Source of the DNA: an uncultured Lachnospiraceae bacterium
Lineage (GTDB): Bacteria > Bacillota > Clostridia > Lachnospirales > Lachnospiraceae
DNA: 64,000 nt
Reading direction: 5' to 3'
Assembly (NCBI GenBank): GCA_910587295.1
Contig: CAJULP010000047.1
Coordinates: forward strand, 62,001-126,000
The notes below the pieces were generated by a model. It saw only the letters and a list, made by a program, of their open reading frames with translations. It was not told the DNA's origin and made no database searches. Positions 7,410 to 15,245 of the stretch are shown in pieces (within the stretch, counting starts at the first letter, position 1; every line of letters begins with the position of its first letter). The translations under genes were made by a program, and so were the position numbers.

Positions 7410-8705
7410 TTACTGAATAAGAGAGTAATTGCCGTTAACGATTTCCATAGCTTTAGGCGCTTTGTTGACTGCACCGTCGGTATCCCAGGTCATCGCTTCC
7501 CCGGTAAGACCGTTTACAGAAAGTTCAGGCATTGCCGCTTTCAGCTTTTCGCAGATATCAGATACGCTGTCAGTAGGTGCTGCCCCGCTCTTTTCAATAG
7601 CGGCTTTGATGATGTAAACCGCATCATATGCGTCTGCCGCAAATTGGTTCGGTGTATCGCCATATGCAGCCTCATATGCACTTACAAAAGCCTTGGTTGC
7701 TTCATCTTCCGCATCCGCTGCAAATGGTGTCAACAACATAACACCTTCCGCTAAAGCAGTATCAAAGTTTTCTACGTTTAAAATACCGTCAAGGCCGTCG
7801 CAGCCGAAGAACTTAGGCTCATAGCCCATGCCGTTTGCCTGTGTCAGGATCAGGGATGCTTCCGTGTAGTAAATAGGAAGGAATACAAGTTCAGCGCCTG
7901 CATCCTTTGCCTTCTGGAGCTGTACGGAAAAATCCGTCTTGTTATCAGCGGTAAAAGCTTCTGCGGATACGATCTCAAAAGGCTGATTTGCAGCTTCCTG
8001 GGCAAATTTCTCGTAAATTCCGGATGAATAAACGTCGGAGCTGTCGTAGATGACCGCTACCTTGGAAGCTACGGAATTTGCACCGATATACTCTGCCGCA
8101 CCGATACCCTGGTTAGGGTCTGTGAAGCATACCTGGAAAACATTGTCGTTATCTTTTAAGATGTCAACCGCAGAGCCTGAAGGTGTTAACTGGAACATAT
8201 TGTCGTTCTTTGTTTCAGCGGCAACCGCAATACAACAGCCGCTGGTGGTGGTTCCGACTAACATCTGCATACCCCAGTCCTTTAATGTGTTGTATGCGTT
8301 GACAGACTTTTCATTGTCAAGTTCGTCATCTTGGAAATTGTACTCGATCATAACGCCATTGATACCACCAGCCTCATTGATCTCCTTGATCGCAAGGTCA
8401 GCGCCGTTTTGTACGGCAAGGCCGTATACGGCGGCTCCGCCGGTAGCAGGTCCGATCGCACCGATCTTAAATACTTCCCCGCCTGCCGCTTCGCTGTCTG
8501 CACCGGAAGCTTCATTATTGCTTTCAGCTGCTTCTGTGTTGTCAGCGCCTGTTTCTGTCTGAGTGTTGTCAGCACCTGTTTCTGTCTGAGCGCTGTCATT
8601 TGCTGAAGCATCGGAATCATTGGAACCGTTTGCACAGCCTGACAGTAATGCCATTGCCATTGCACTTGCAAGTGCAATGCTTAAAACTTTTTTAAAGTTT
8701 CTCAT
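7410..8705 (-). CDS. livJ: Branched-chain amino acid ABC transporter, substrate-binding lipoprotein
   Basis: A 431-residue lipoprotein that captures branched-chain amino acids outside the cell and passes them to LivHM. A signal peptide ends in the lipobox LLSGC (Cys at about 23). An acidic, Asn/Thr/Glu-rich linker (about 24-75) then holds a duplicated nine-residue unit (QTETGADNT twice). The type I periplasmic-binding fold follows, starting FKIGAIGPATGG, a LivJ hallmark. GAGGAGG precedes the ATG, and a consensus promoter lies 34-62 bp upstream. Ligand specificity within the LIV family is not certain. Confidence 0.9.
   Translation of the reverse strand: MRNFKKVLSIALASAMAMALLSGCANGSNDSDASANDSAQTETGADNTQTETGADNTEAAESNNEASGADSEAAGGEVFKIGAIGPATGGAAVYGLAVQNGADLAIKEINEAGGINGVMIEYNFQDDELDNEKSVNAYNTLKDWGMQMLVGTTTSGCCIAVAAETKNDNMFQLTPSGSAVDILKDNDNVFQVCFTDPNQGIGAAEYIGANSVASKVAVIYDSSDVYSSGIYEKFAQEAANQPFEIVSAEAFTADNKTDFSVQLQKAKDAGAELVFLPIYYTEASLILTQANGMGYEPKFFGCDGLDGILNVENFDTALAEGVMLLTPFAADAEDEATKAFVSAYEAAYGDTPNQFAADAYDAVYIIKAAIEKSGAAPTDSVSDICEKLKAAMPELSVNGLTGEAMTWDTDGAVNKAPKAMEIVNGNYSLIQ
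8538..8591 (-). repeat. 27-bp tandem duplication in the lipoprotein linker
   Basis: Two adjacent 27-bp units (8538-8564 and 8565-8591) differ at two bases and encode QTETGADNT twice. They lie in the flexible tether between lipid anchor and binding domain, so copy number may vary with little effect on function. Confidence 0.8.
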
Positions 8706-8738
8706 AATTTTTCCTCCTCAAAAATTATTTTGTATACG

Positions 8739-8767
8739 ATTATACACATAAACAAAAATATTGTCAA
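8739..8767 (-). promoter_or_regulatory. livJ operon promoter
   Basis: Perfect TTGACA (8762-8767), 17-bp spacer and perfect TATAAT (8739-8744) on the minus strand. The -10 lies in an imperfect palindrome, GTATACGATTATAC (8732-8745), a possible operator. No regulator could be assigned. Confidence 0.8.
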
Positions 8768-8810
8768 CTTTTGAATTTACATATTTTTAAGATTTTAGGC
8801 AAAAATAAAA

Positions 8811-8837
8811 CTGAAAGCCAAAAGACTTTCAGGGAGG
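8811..8837 (+). promoter_or_regulatory. Hairpin abutting the DUF378 ribosome binding site
   Basis: CTGAAAG (8811-8817) and CTTTCAG (8826-8832) form a 7-bp stem that ends in the GGGAGG Shine-Dalgarno (8832-8837). It could modulate translation of the DUF378 gene. Read on the minus strand it is followed by a T-rich tract, so it may instead be a terminator. No function is proven. Confidence 0.4.
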
Positions 8838-8844
8838 TAGCAAA

Positions 8845-9063
8845 ATGAATAATAAATTTTTAGACTGCCTTGCGTTGACACTGGCTATCATTGGAGCTGT
8901 CAACTGGGGGCTGATTGGATTTTTTTCTTTTGACCTGGTGGCGTTTATCTTTGGTAATATGTCCTGGCTCGCAAGGATCATTTATGCCATCGTAGGTATC
9001 TGCGGACTGTATTTGATCACATTTTATATGTATATGGGAAGCAGGGAAAGAACACAAAATTAA
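8845..9063 (+). CDS. DUF378 family small membrane protein
   Basis: A 72-residue protein with two transmembrane segments (about 8-28 and 39-60) and the family signature LTLAIIGAVNWGLIG. GGGAGG sits 7 bp upstream of the ATG. DUF378 proteins are widespread small membrane proteins of unknown function. It stands alone on the plus strand between the liv operon and rsfS, and two hairpins follow its stop. Confidence 0.85.
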   Translation: MNNKFLDCLALTLAIIGAVNWGLIGFFSFDLVAFIFGNMSWLARIIYAIVGICGLYLITFYMYMGSRERTQN

Positions 9064-9069
9064 ATATAA

Positions 9070-9129
9070 CATGGTTCTTGGAACCATGGCAGTCTGCAGG
9101 AAACGATTTTATCCAAGAATCGTTTCCTG
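9070..9129. terminator. Two hairpins between the DUF378 gene and rsfS
   Basis: CATGGTTC/GAACCATG (9070-9077, 9081-9088) and the 12-bp stem CAGGAAACGATT/AATCGTTTCCTG (9097-9108, 9118-9129) lie between convergent genes. Only a loose T-rich stretch follows on the plus side, so the second hairpin is a likely but imperfect terminator. Confidence 0.5.
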
Positions 9130-9145
9130 TGCTGCTTATCTTGCT

Positions 9146-9526
9146 TTATTTTACACAATCTTTTAGAGATTTTGGTTCAACCATGGAACCATCTTTCCAG
9201 ATCCGCTCCAGATCATAAAACAGACGGTTTTCTTTGTCAAATATATGGACAATGATGTCACCAAAATCCATAAGCACCCAGTTTGCGTTATGATATCCTT
9301 CTTTTTGTTTTAAAGGATAGCCCGCTTTATAAAGCTGCTCTTCCACTTCGTCAGCCATGGCCTGAATCTGGCTGGTGTTAGTTCCGTTTGCAATGATAAA
9401 ATAATCGGCAATGACAGAAACCCGGCTAATATCGATCGCACGGATATCTTCTGCCTTTTTTTCCTCCAACGCAAGAATTGCAAGGCCTGCCATTCTTTTT
9501 TCATCCTGCATGTTATGCTCTGTCAT
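9146..9526 (-). CDS. rsfS: Ribosome silencing factor RsfS
   Basis: A 126-residue protein that binds L14 on the 50S subunit and blocks joining to 30S in starvation. Core motifs include ADYFIIANGTNTSQIQAMAD and NWVLMDFGDIIVHIF. An open frame extends 13 codons further, but GGAGG 8 bp before the ATG at 9526 sets the start. Its first codons overlap the yqeK stop by 14 bp, in the usual nadD-yqeK-rsfS order. Confidence 0.93.
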   Translation of the reverse strand: MTEHNMQDEKRMAGLAILALEEKKAEDIRAIDISRVSVIADYFIIANGTNTSQIQAMADEVEEQLYKAGYPLKQKEGYHNANWVLMDFGDIIVHIFDKENRLFYDLERIWKDGSMVEPKSLKDCVK

Positions 9527-10115
9527 TTTGTTTCCTCCGTTTATCTGAAAGAATGTAATAATCATAGGTTCTTTGGGTCATATTGTCAATGGGCATTTCT
9601 GACCCTTTTAAATAATGCAGTGTATCTTCCAGGATCCTGAGCAATCCCTGATCAAGGTCCTGAAAAGCCAGTTTCCGCAGCATAGGAAGATCAGGTGCCT
9701 GTCTGCGCCCGGGTTCAATATAGTCAGCAACATAAATGATCTTCTCAAGTAACGACATGCCCGGTCTTCCGGTATTGTGGTTCAAGATTGCATTGATCAC
9801 ATCCGGGTCATGGACATTAAAACGTTTCATTGCCATATAACTTCCTACCTTTGCATGGAGCAGGAACGGATTTTTACGCTCCACTTCATTGATCGGTATA
9901 TTATGCTTTTCACAAATCATGATCTTTTTTTCATTGTCTATACATTTTGCACAGTCATGCAAAAGCCCTGCAATCATTGCTTTATTGATATCCTCGCCAT
10001 GGCACATAGCCAGAGCGGACGCTGTATAGGCAACACCCAGCGTATGTTCAAACCGTTTTGCATCCAGCGTCTTTTCCATTTTTTTTCTGATCTTTTTCAC
10101 GTCAGCGGTTTTCAT
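9513..10115 (-). CDS. yqeK: HD-domain hydrolase YqeK (probable symmetrical Ap4A hydrolase)
   Basis: A 200-residue HD-superfamily phosphohydrolase. The metal motif is visible as H24 (RFEHTLGVA), the HD pair in AGLLHDCAK and later His residues (LLHAKVG, NHNTGRPGMS). The family hydrolyses diadenosine tetraphosphate to ADP. GGAGG precedes the ATG. It lies between nadD and rsfS, its conserved position in Firmicutes. Confidence 0.88.
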   Translation of the reverse strand: MKTADVKKIRKKMEKTLDAKRFEHTLGVAYTASALAMCHGEDINKAMIAGLLHDCAKCIDNEKKIMICEKHNIPINEVERKNPFLLHAKVGSYMAMKRFNVHDPDVINAILNHNTGRPGMSLLEKIIYVADYIEPGRRQAPDLPMLRKLAFQDLDQGLLRILEDTLHYLKGSEMPIDNMTQRTYDYYILSDKRRKQNDRA

Positions 10116-10129
10116 TTAAAGCCTCCAAT

Positions 10130-10735
10130 CTATAAATAAAGCTGATGTGTATCAATATACTCTATCACATTTTCGGGAAGCATATACCGGATTGGTTTTC
10201 TGTTTTTGATACGCTCCCTGATTTCAGAAGAAGAAAGGTCTATGAAACGGGAAGGCAGGATATGGATATCCGCGTTAAACCTACGGGTCAGATCCGCTGC
10301 CGCCTCTTTGGCCTGGTCTTCAAAAACACCGCCCCGGACTGCCGCTGCCAGGGAACAGTTTTGAAATATTTTTTCCGGATGTTTCCATGTTCCCATAGCC
10401 AGGAGACTGTCTGCTCCCACAATGAAAAAATAATGGCAAAGCGGGTTTTCCAAGCGAAGCTGCATCAGGGTTTCATAAGTATAAGAAGGCCCGTCCTTGT
10501 CTATTTCAATGGAAGAAATCCCAAATCCAGGATACCCTTTTATTGCAAGAGCTGTCATTTCAAGCCGGATCTTTCCATTAAGGACATGGGCCGCATCTTT
10601 CATGTATGGATTTCCACTGGGAATAAAAATAATCTCGTCTAAATTCAGGGTTTCCTTTGCCTGCTGCGCCAAAAGCAAATGCCCGAAATGAATGGGGTTA
10701 AAAGTTCCGCCCATAATGCCGATTTTCTTTACCAT
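10130..10735 (-). CDS. nadD: Nicotinate-nucleotide adenylyltransferase
   Basis: A 201-residue enzyme that adenylates nicotinate mononucleotide for NAD synthesis. It shows the nucleotidyltransferase motif GGTFNPIHFGHL near the N terminus and the C-terminal DLSSSEIRERI (ISSTxxR-type) ATP-binding motif. A TTG two codons upstream is in frame, but the ATG at 10735 is better placed behind AGAGG. It lies downstream of yhbY in the ribosome operon. Confidence 0.92.
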   Translation of the reverse strand: MVKKIGIMGGTFNPIHFGHLLLAQQAKETLNLDEIIFIPSGNPYMKDAAHVLNGKIRLEMTALAIKGYPGFGISSIEIDKDGPSYTYETLMQLRLENPLCHYFFIVGADSLLAMGTWKHPEKIFQNCSLAAAVRGGVFEDQAKEAAADLTRRFNADIHILPSRFIDLSSSEIRERIKNRKPIRYMLPENVIEYIDTHQLYL

Positions 10736-10757
10736 ATCCAACCTCTTTTTTGTGCGA

Positions 10758-11048
10758 TCACACTGGCAGTTCTATTTTCTTATGGTCTTTACTTTCTTTA
10801 TACAGTACGATTTTTCTGCCGATTACCTGTACAACCTGGGAATGGGTCCTTTCCGCCAAAATGGATGCCATTTCCTTATAATCTGCCATGCAGTTTTTTA
10901 ATACTGTTATTTTAACCAGTTCCCTGGTATTAAATGCCTCGCTGACTGAATTAGTCACTTCCGGGGTGAGGCTGGACTTGCCAATCTGGAGGATTGGGTC
11001 TATATTCATAGCTAACCCTATCAAATATGCGCGTTGTTTGCTGGTCAT
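10758..11048 (-). CDS. yhbY: YhbY family CRM-domain RNA-binding protein
   Basis: A 96-residue single CRM domain. Family features are LTSKQRAYLIGLAMNIDPIL-type N-terminal helix (here starting MTSKQRAYL), the glycine loop GKSSLTPEV and the C-terminal RKIVLYKESK strand. CRM proteins associate with pre-50S particles, consistent with its place between obgE and nadD. Confidence 0.9.
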   Translation of the reverse strand: MTSKQRAYLIGLAMNIDPILQIGKSSLTPEVTNSVSEAFNTRELVKITVLKNCMADYKEMASILAERTHSQVVQVIGRKIVLYKESKDHKKIELPV

Positions 11049-11057
11049 AACTACCTC

Positions 11058-12344
11058 CTATTTGTAATAATCAAAGGATAAACCGTACATACGGACGGTA
11101 TCCCCTTCTTGGATGCCTAATTGCTCAAGCTCGTCTAAAATACCGTTCATTTTCAAGAAATTCTGGAAAAAGGTAAATCCCTTTTCCGACTCCAAATTCG
11201 TGTACCCAAGCATTTTTTCAATCCTTGGACCTTCAATGACATATTCATTTTCTTTTTGGTCATAGGTAACGGTATAAGGATCCTTGGAACTTCCGGTCAT
11301 GTACTCCGGATCAAATTCCTGTTCAAATATAAGTCGTTTATCCGGCAGTTTATCAAGCATTTCCCTTACATGGTAGAGAAGCTCCCTTATCCCCTGCCCG
11401 CCGATCGCCGAGATCGGGTAAACCTTGATCCCCTTAGGCTCAAATTCGTCTTTGATCTTCCGGACCGGATCATCTTCGCCATAGACCATGTCCATTTTAT
11501 TGGCGGCAATAACCTGCGGACGGGCAGCGATCTCCGGATTGTAAGATTCTAATTCTTTATTAATGGCATAAATATCCGCAACGGGATCTCTGCCTTCCGT
11601 GGAAGCCGCATCCACGATATGGATGATCACCTTGGTCCTTTCGATATGACGCAGAAACTCAAATCCAAGCCCTACGCCCTCCGATGCCCCTTCGATCAAT
11701 CCTGGAATATCCGCAATCACAAACCCTTTTGCATCCTGTAAGTCTACCACTCCGAGATGTGGGTTTAAAGTGGTAAAATGATAATTGGCAATCTTAGGGC
11801 GGGCATTGGATACTTTTGTCAGGAAAGTGGATTTTCCTACATTGGGAAAACCGACAAGCCCCACATCAGCAATGACTTTAAGTTCCATCAGGATCTCTAA
11901 CTCCTTGGATGGCTGTCCCGGCTGGGCATATTTGGGAGCCTGCATGGTGCTGGTGGCATAATGCTGGTTGCCGCTGCCGCCCCGTCCGCCTTTTAAAAGC
12001 AGAAAACGCCTGTTTTCGCCAGACATATCGGTAATGACTTTTCCGCTTTCCGCCTCTTTGATAACAGTGCCTTCCGGAACCTTTAAGATCAGGTCTTCGC
12101 CATTTTTCCCTTTGCGGTTTTTCTTATCACCGTTTTCCCCGTCCATAGCGCGGTACTTTCTCACATGACGGTAATCCGTAAGAGTATTTAAGCCGTCATC
12201 CACTTCCAGTATGACGCTGCCGCCATGGCCGCCGTCACCGCCGTCCGGGCCGCCGTTTGGAACATATTTTTCACGCCGGAAGGAAACATGGCCGTCACCT
12301 CCCTTACCGCTGATTACAAAAACTCTCGCCCTGTCTGCAAACAT
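11058..12344 (-). CDS. obgE: GTPase ObgE/CgtA
   Basis: A 428-residue ribosome-assembly GTPase with three domains: the glycine-rich Obg fold (about 1-158, FISGKGGDGHVSFRREKY-like start), the G domain with G1 GFPNVGKST, G3 DIPGLIEGAS and G4 NKMD, and a C-terminal OCT domain (about 350-428). Length and domain order are normal. A hairpin between rpmA and obgE may reduce its expression relative to the ribosomal proteins. Confidence 0.96.
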   Translation of the reverse strand: MFADRARVFVISGKGGDGHVSFRREKYVPNGGPDGGDGGHGGSVILEVDDGLNTLTDYRHVRKYRAMDGENGDKKNRKGKNGEDLILKVPEGTVIKEAESGKVITDMSGENRRFLLLKGGRGGSGNQHYATSTMQAPKYAQPGQPSKELEILMELKVIADVGLVGFPNVGKSTFLTKVSNARPKIANYHFTTLNPHLGVVDLQDAKGFVIADIPGLIEGASEGVGLGFEFLRHIERTKVIIHIVDAASTEGRDPVADIYAINKELESYNPEIAARPQVIAANKMDMVYGEDDPVRKIKDEFEPKGIKVYPISAIGGQGIRELLYHVREMLDKLPDKRLIFEQEFDPEYMTGSSKDPYTVTYDQKENEYVIEGPRIEKMLGYTNLESEKGFTFFQNFLKMNGILDELEQLGIQEGDTVRMYGLSFDYYK

Positions 12345-12390
12345 ATCATTCCCTTTCTAAACACCATAATTACAGCAGTTTCGTACTCGT

Positions 12391-12428
12391 TAAGAAAGGG
12401 CTTCAAACAAACAGGATGTTTGAAGCCC
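12391..12428 (-). terminator. Hairpin between rpmA and obgE (attenuator)
   Basis: Perfect 11-bp stem GGGCTTCAAAC/GTTTGAAGCCC (12398-12408, 12418-12428), followed on the minus strand by TTTCTTAA. Lying inside the operon, it likely gives partial termination so that L21 and L27 exceed ObgE. Confidence 0.75.
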
Positions 12429-12442
12429 AAGCATAATTCGTA

Positions 12443-12727
12443 CTATTTCTCTACCGGATACACAGAAGCTTTCTTTTTGTCTCTGCCCCATCTTTCGAAT
12501 CTAAGCACACCATCGACCTTAGCGAACAATGTATCGTCACCGCCGCGTCCTACGTTGAGACCGGGATGGATCTTTGTTCCGCGCTGTCTGTATAAAATAT
12601 TTCCAGCTTTTACAAACTGTCCGTCAGCTCTTTTCGCACCCAATCTTTTGGATTCGGAATCTCTACCGTTCTTGGTAGAACCAACACCCTTTTTATGAGC
12701 AAAAAATTGAAGGTTCAGCTTTAACAT
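12443..12727 (-). CDS. rpmA: Ribosomal protein L27 (bL27), precursor form
   Basis: A 94-residue L27. The N terminus reads MLKLNLQFFAHKKG, the Firmicutes-type extension that Prp cuts between FF and AHKKG to expose the residues near the peptidyl transferase centre. The following body (SKRLGAKRADGQ, IHPGLNVGRGGDDTLFA) is canonical. The protease gene prp lies 3 bp upstream. Confidence 0.97.
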   Translation of the reverse strand: MLKLNLQFFAHKKGVGSTKNGRDSESKRLGAKRADGQFVKAGNILYRQRGTKIHPGLNVGRGGDDTLFAKVDGVLRFERWGRDKKKASVYPVEK

Positions 12728-12730
12728 GAT

Positions 12731-13060
12731 TTACACCTCCTTGAATTTGAGTTTCACATATCGTTTGCCATATTGCCCGGCTACATTTGCCAACCCCAGA
12801 ATAAGGGAATCTACCAAAAGCCTGCCGTCTTCCTTTAACTCTTCCGTAAACCGGAAAGAGATCATACCGGAAGTTTCCTCTGCCTCTACCTGCATGGCAG
12901 TGTCTGTCAATGCTTCAAGAGAATTGACCGTATTGATCACAAGCATGGACACCGCAGCACAGACAATATCTGACCCGGAATCGGCATAACCTGCATGGCC
13001 TTTACAGACCACCTGCTTATAGTTCCCGTTTTTGGATTTCGTAATCGTTATGGTTGTCAT
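12731..13060 (-). CDS. prp: Ribosomal-processing cysteine protease Prp
   Basis: A 109-residue protease that removes the L27 N-terminal extension. The catalytic pair is visible in KGHAGYADSGSDIVCAAVS: His21 and Cys33. It sits between rplU and rpmA, the order found in Firmicutes with the extended L27. Confidence 0.94.
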   Translation of the reverse strand: MTTITITKSKNGNYKQVVCKGHAGYADSGSDIVCAAVSMLVINTVNSLEALTDTAMQVEAEETSGMISFRFTEELKEDGRLLVDSLILGLANVAGQYGKRYVKLKFKEV

Positions 13061-13083
13061 AGTAACCTTTTTGCATACTGCTA

Positions 13084-13389
13084 TTAAGCGTTGATCTTTT
13101 CAATCTTAACCTGTGTGTATGCTTGCCTGTGGCCATTTTTCTTATGATAGCCGGTTTTTCTCTTATACTTGTAAACGATGACCTTGCGGTGCTTGCCCTG
13201 CGCTACAACAGTTGCAGTCACGCTTGCTCCCTTCACATCGCCGGCAACCTTAAGCTCGTTGTCGCTTATAGCAACAACCTGATCAAATGTCACAGTAGCC
13301 CCCGGTTCAACGTCAAGTTTTTCAACTTTTAAAACATCGCCTTCGGAAACCTTGTACTGTTTTCCACCTGTCACAATGATTGCGTACAT
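13084..13389 (-). CDS. rplU: Ribosomal protein L21 (bL21)
   Basis: A 101-residue L21 starting MYAIIVTGGKQYKV with the conserved basic tail KYKRKTGYHKKNGHRQ. The frame is open for 36 more codons, but those bases are the leader RNA. AGGAGG 9 bp before the ATG at 13389 marks the start. First gene of the L21-Prp-L27-Obg operon. Confidence 0.97.
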   Translation of the reverse strand: MYAIIVTGGKQYKVSEGDVLKVEKLDVEPGATVTFDQVVAISDNELKVAGDVKGASVTATVVAQGKHRKVIVYKYKRKTGYHKKNGHRQAYTQVKIEKINA

Positions 13390-13482
13390 ATGGGATACCT
13401 CCTTCTCATCAGCTAAACTGATGTTTCTCGCTAACTGTGGTGGCGCCAAATGGCACACTTCGACCTCGTTATGCGGCATACT
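13390..13482 (-). ncRNA. Putative L21 leader (autoregulatory 5' UTR)
   Basis: The promoter at 13488-13516 predicts a leader of about 90 nt before rplU. It contains a GC-rich palindrome around TTTGGCGCCAC (about 13438-13448) and a stem CATCAG/CTGATG (13407-13412, 13418-13423) beside the AGGAGG. Leader RNAs that bind L21 are known upstream of rplU in low-GC Gram-positives, and this matches in position and size. Family membership was not tested with a covariance model. Confidence 0.6.
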
Positions 13483-13487
13483 CATAA

Positions 13488-13516
13488 AGGATAACATTGC
13501 GGCAGGAACTTGTCAA
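13488..13516 (-). promoter_or_regulatory. rplU operon promoter
   Basis: Perfect TTGACA (13511-13516), 17-bp spacer and TATCCT (13488-13493) on the minus strand. The -35 overlaps the TGA stop (13513-13515) of the upstream DUF1703-type gene, so the ribosomal operon is insulated from the accessory block only by this promoter. Confidence 0.8.
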
Positions 13517-15186
13517 GTGGGAATTTTCCTGACTTTCGCCTGTTTTTGGAAAAAAGCAACGCCATAACTAAAAACCTGCCCATAGCCGTAAAGCCCGCCT
13601 GCATAGTTCTCCCTGATAATCTGGCTGATGGCTTCCCCGCAATCCCTGTCCATGTCGGACTCTTTTTTCGACTTCTTTGCTTCAATAATGATCGCCCTGC
13701 GGTTATTTTTATCCTTTAACAAAATATCCGGCCTGCCAAGTCCCTTTTCCTTATTGGAGTCAACCTCATACCCCCTTCCCACAAAGATGCCGGAAAGGAA
13801 TGCGTGGTAGTAATCCTCATGGTAATCGTTGTAGCTGATTGTCCGCCATAAAAGCTCTGAAAGATGTTTTGACGCCCCGTCCTCGTCGCCATCCCACAAT
13901 GCGTTCATAAGGGAATTATGGATTGACAGATCGAGCGATTTTTTAAAATACACGACAACCGTATCTTCAAAGATAGACGCAATTTCCCTATTGGGTATTT
14001 TCAGGGAAACCATTTCCCCATCCTCGCCCGGGCCTGATTTTGTAATGTACCCTGTCATAAGCAGCACGCTCCACAGGTTTTCTTCACTTTCATGGAGCGT
14101 ATCATAGGTCAGTTCATCGGAAACCGCCTGGCTGATTGTTCCACCATTCATTAAAACCTCAAATTTATCCTCCACATTAAAATCATTTCTTTCCACAAAA
14201 GCAAGCAATATGCCATTGTGGCTGGTATGCTTCCAATAGTTTTTCGGTTTTGCGGCCTTCCTCTTTTTCAGGGCAGATACATAATTGACCACATCCCACG
14301 GGCAATATACATGACTGTTGCCAAAGACATATCCGTCATACCATTCTTTCATGACAGATGCCGCGCCGCCCCGGTCCGCTGCGGCAAGCAATGTCTCCAC
14401 TTCCTCTCCGGAAAAACCAAAATATTCAGAAAAATCTTCATCCAGCACGGAATAGGAGGCAAAATTGTTGGTACCGGTAAACAGGCTTTCCTTTGCAATG
14501 CGCAGGCATCCGGTGATAATGGCAAATTCCAAATATTCATTGTCCTTTAAAGACGTGCCCATGATTCCCCTTACCACGTCAAGCATGGGGGAATAAAATG
14601 GATTCCCGGCACTGTCCTTTTCGCTTGCACGGGCAAGGGGAACGTCATACTCGTCAATAAGAAGGATCACTTTTTTTCCATAAACAGCGTGCATCATCCG
14701 CATGATGGTTTTTAAGGCATTTTTGACATCGGCCGTATTTCCCTCCTGCCCCTCCAGCCTGGTAAAGGTTTCGGAATCAAATTTGTTGACTTTGCCATCA
14801 CCGGGCAGACCGGGGAATTTCTTACAGATATCCGCCAGTCTTGCTTTCAGCATAGCATACGCATCATGAAAGTTTTCCGCTTCAATATCCTTAAAGGAAA
14901 TAAACAGCACAGGGGATTTGTTCATCCACTTATCACAAAATTCTTTATGCCCCGTGATCTTAAGCCCCTCAAACAGCCCACGGCTGTCTTTCCCAATATC
15001 AAAAAAGCACTCCATCATGCTCATCATCAGGGTCTTCCCGAATCTGCGGGGCCTGGTAAACAGAGTCACCTCATTGCCTGTATCGTGCACAAGTTCATAC
15101 AAGATTTCGGTCTTATCCACATAATAACTGCCTGAATCCCGCAGGACGGCAAAATCCGACTTGCCTACACCAATTCTAATATCCAT
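13513..15186 (-). CDS. AAA-ATPase-like / PD-(D/E)XK nuclease-fold protein (DUF1703 type), copy 1
   Basis: A 557-residue protein. The N-terminal AAA-ATPase-like domain (about 5-300) has YYVDKTEIL, the P-loop-like RPRRFGKTL and Walker B-like ILLIDEYDVPL. The C-terminal domain (about 430-550) has PD-(D/E)XK residues in GRPDILLKD and IIIEAKKSKK. Such proteins are abundant and multicopy in gut Firmicutes and Bacteroidetes, and their role is unknown. It follows the second ABC exporter by 59 bp and may have its own promoter. A divergent paralogue lies at 23540-25228. Confidence 0.85.
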   Translation of the reverse strand: MDIRIGVGKSDFAVLRDSGSYYVDKTEILYELVHDTGNEVTLFTRPRRFGKTLMMSMMECFFDIGKDSRGLFEGLKITGHKEFCDKWMNKSPVLFISFKDIEAENFHDAYAMLKARLADICKKFPGLPGDGKVNKFDSETFTRLEGQEGNTADVKNALKTIMRMMHAVYGKKVILLIDEYDVPLARASEKDSAGNPFYSPMLDVVRGIMGTSLKDNEYLEFAIITGCLRIAKESLFTGTNNFASYSVLDEDFSEYFGFSGEEVETLLAAADRGGAASVMKEWYDGYVFGNSHVYCPWDVVNYVSALKKRKAAKPKNYWKHTSHNGILLAFVERNDFNVEDKFEVLMNGGTISQAVSDELTYDTLHESEENLWSVLLMTGYITKSGPGEDGEMVSLKIPNREIASIFEDTVVVYFKKSLDLSIHNSLMNALWDGDEDGASKHLSELLWRTISYNDYHEDYYHAFLSGIFVGRGYEVDSNKEKGLGRPDILLKDKNNRRAIIIEAKKSKKESDMDRDCGEAISQIIRENYAGGLYGYGQVFSYGVAFFQKQAKVRKIPT

Positions 15187-15213
15187 GCCGGCCCCCTTTC
15201 TATCCCTATATCA

Positions 15214-15242
15214 AGATTAATATATTTCCGGCATTCTTTCAA
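15214..15242 (-). promoter_or_regulatory. Possible promoter for DUF1703-type copy 1
   Basis: TTGAAA (15237-15242), 17-bp spacer and TAATCT (15214-15219) lie in the gap after the ABC exporter, about 28 bp upstream of the start codon. The -10 matches only four of six positions, so this is tentative. Confidence 0.4.
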
Positions 15243-15245
15243 CTC

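Noticed and set aside
7371..8677. Several long antisense frames opposite livJ (for example at 7371-7754, 8050-8562 and 8348-8677).
   Set aside because: They lie wholly within livJ, lack ribosome binding sites and have low-complexity or Arg/Ser-rich translations caused by codon bias of the real gene.
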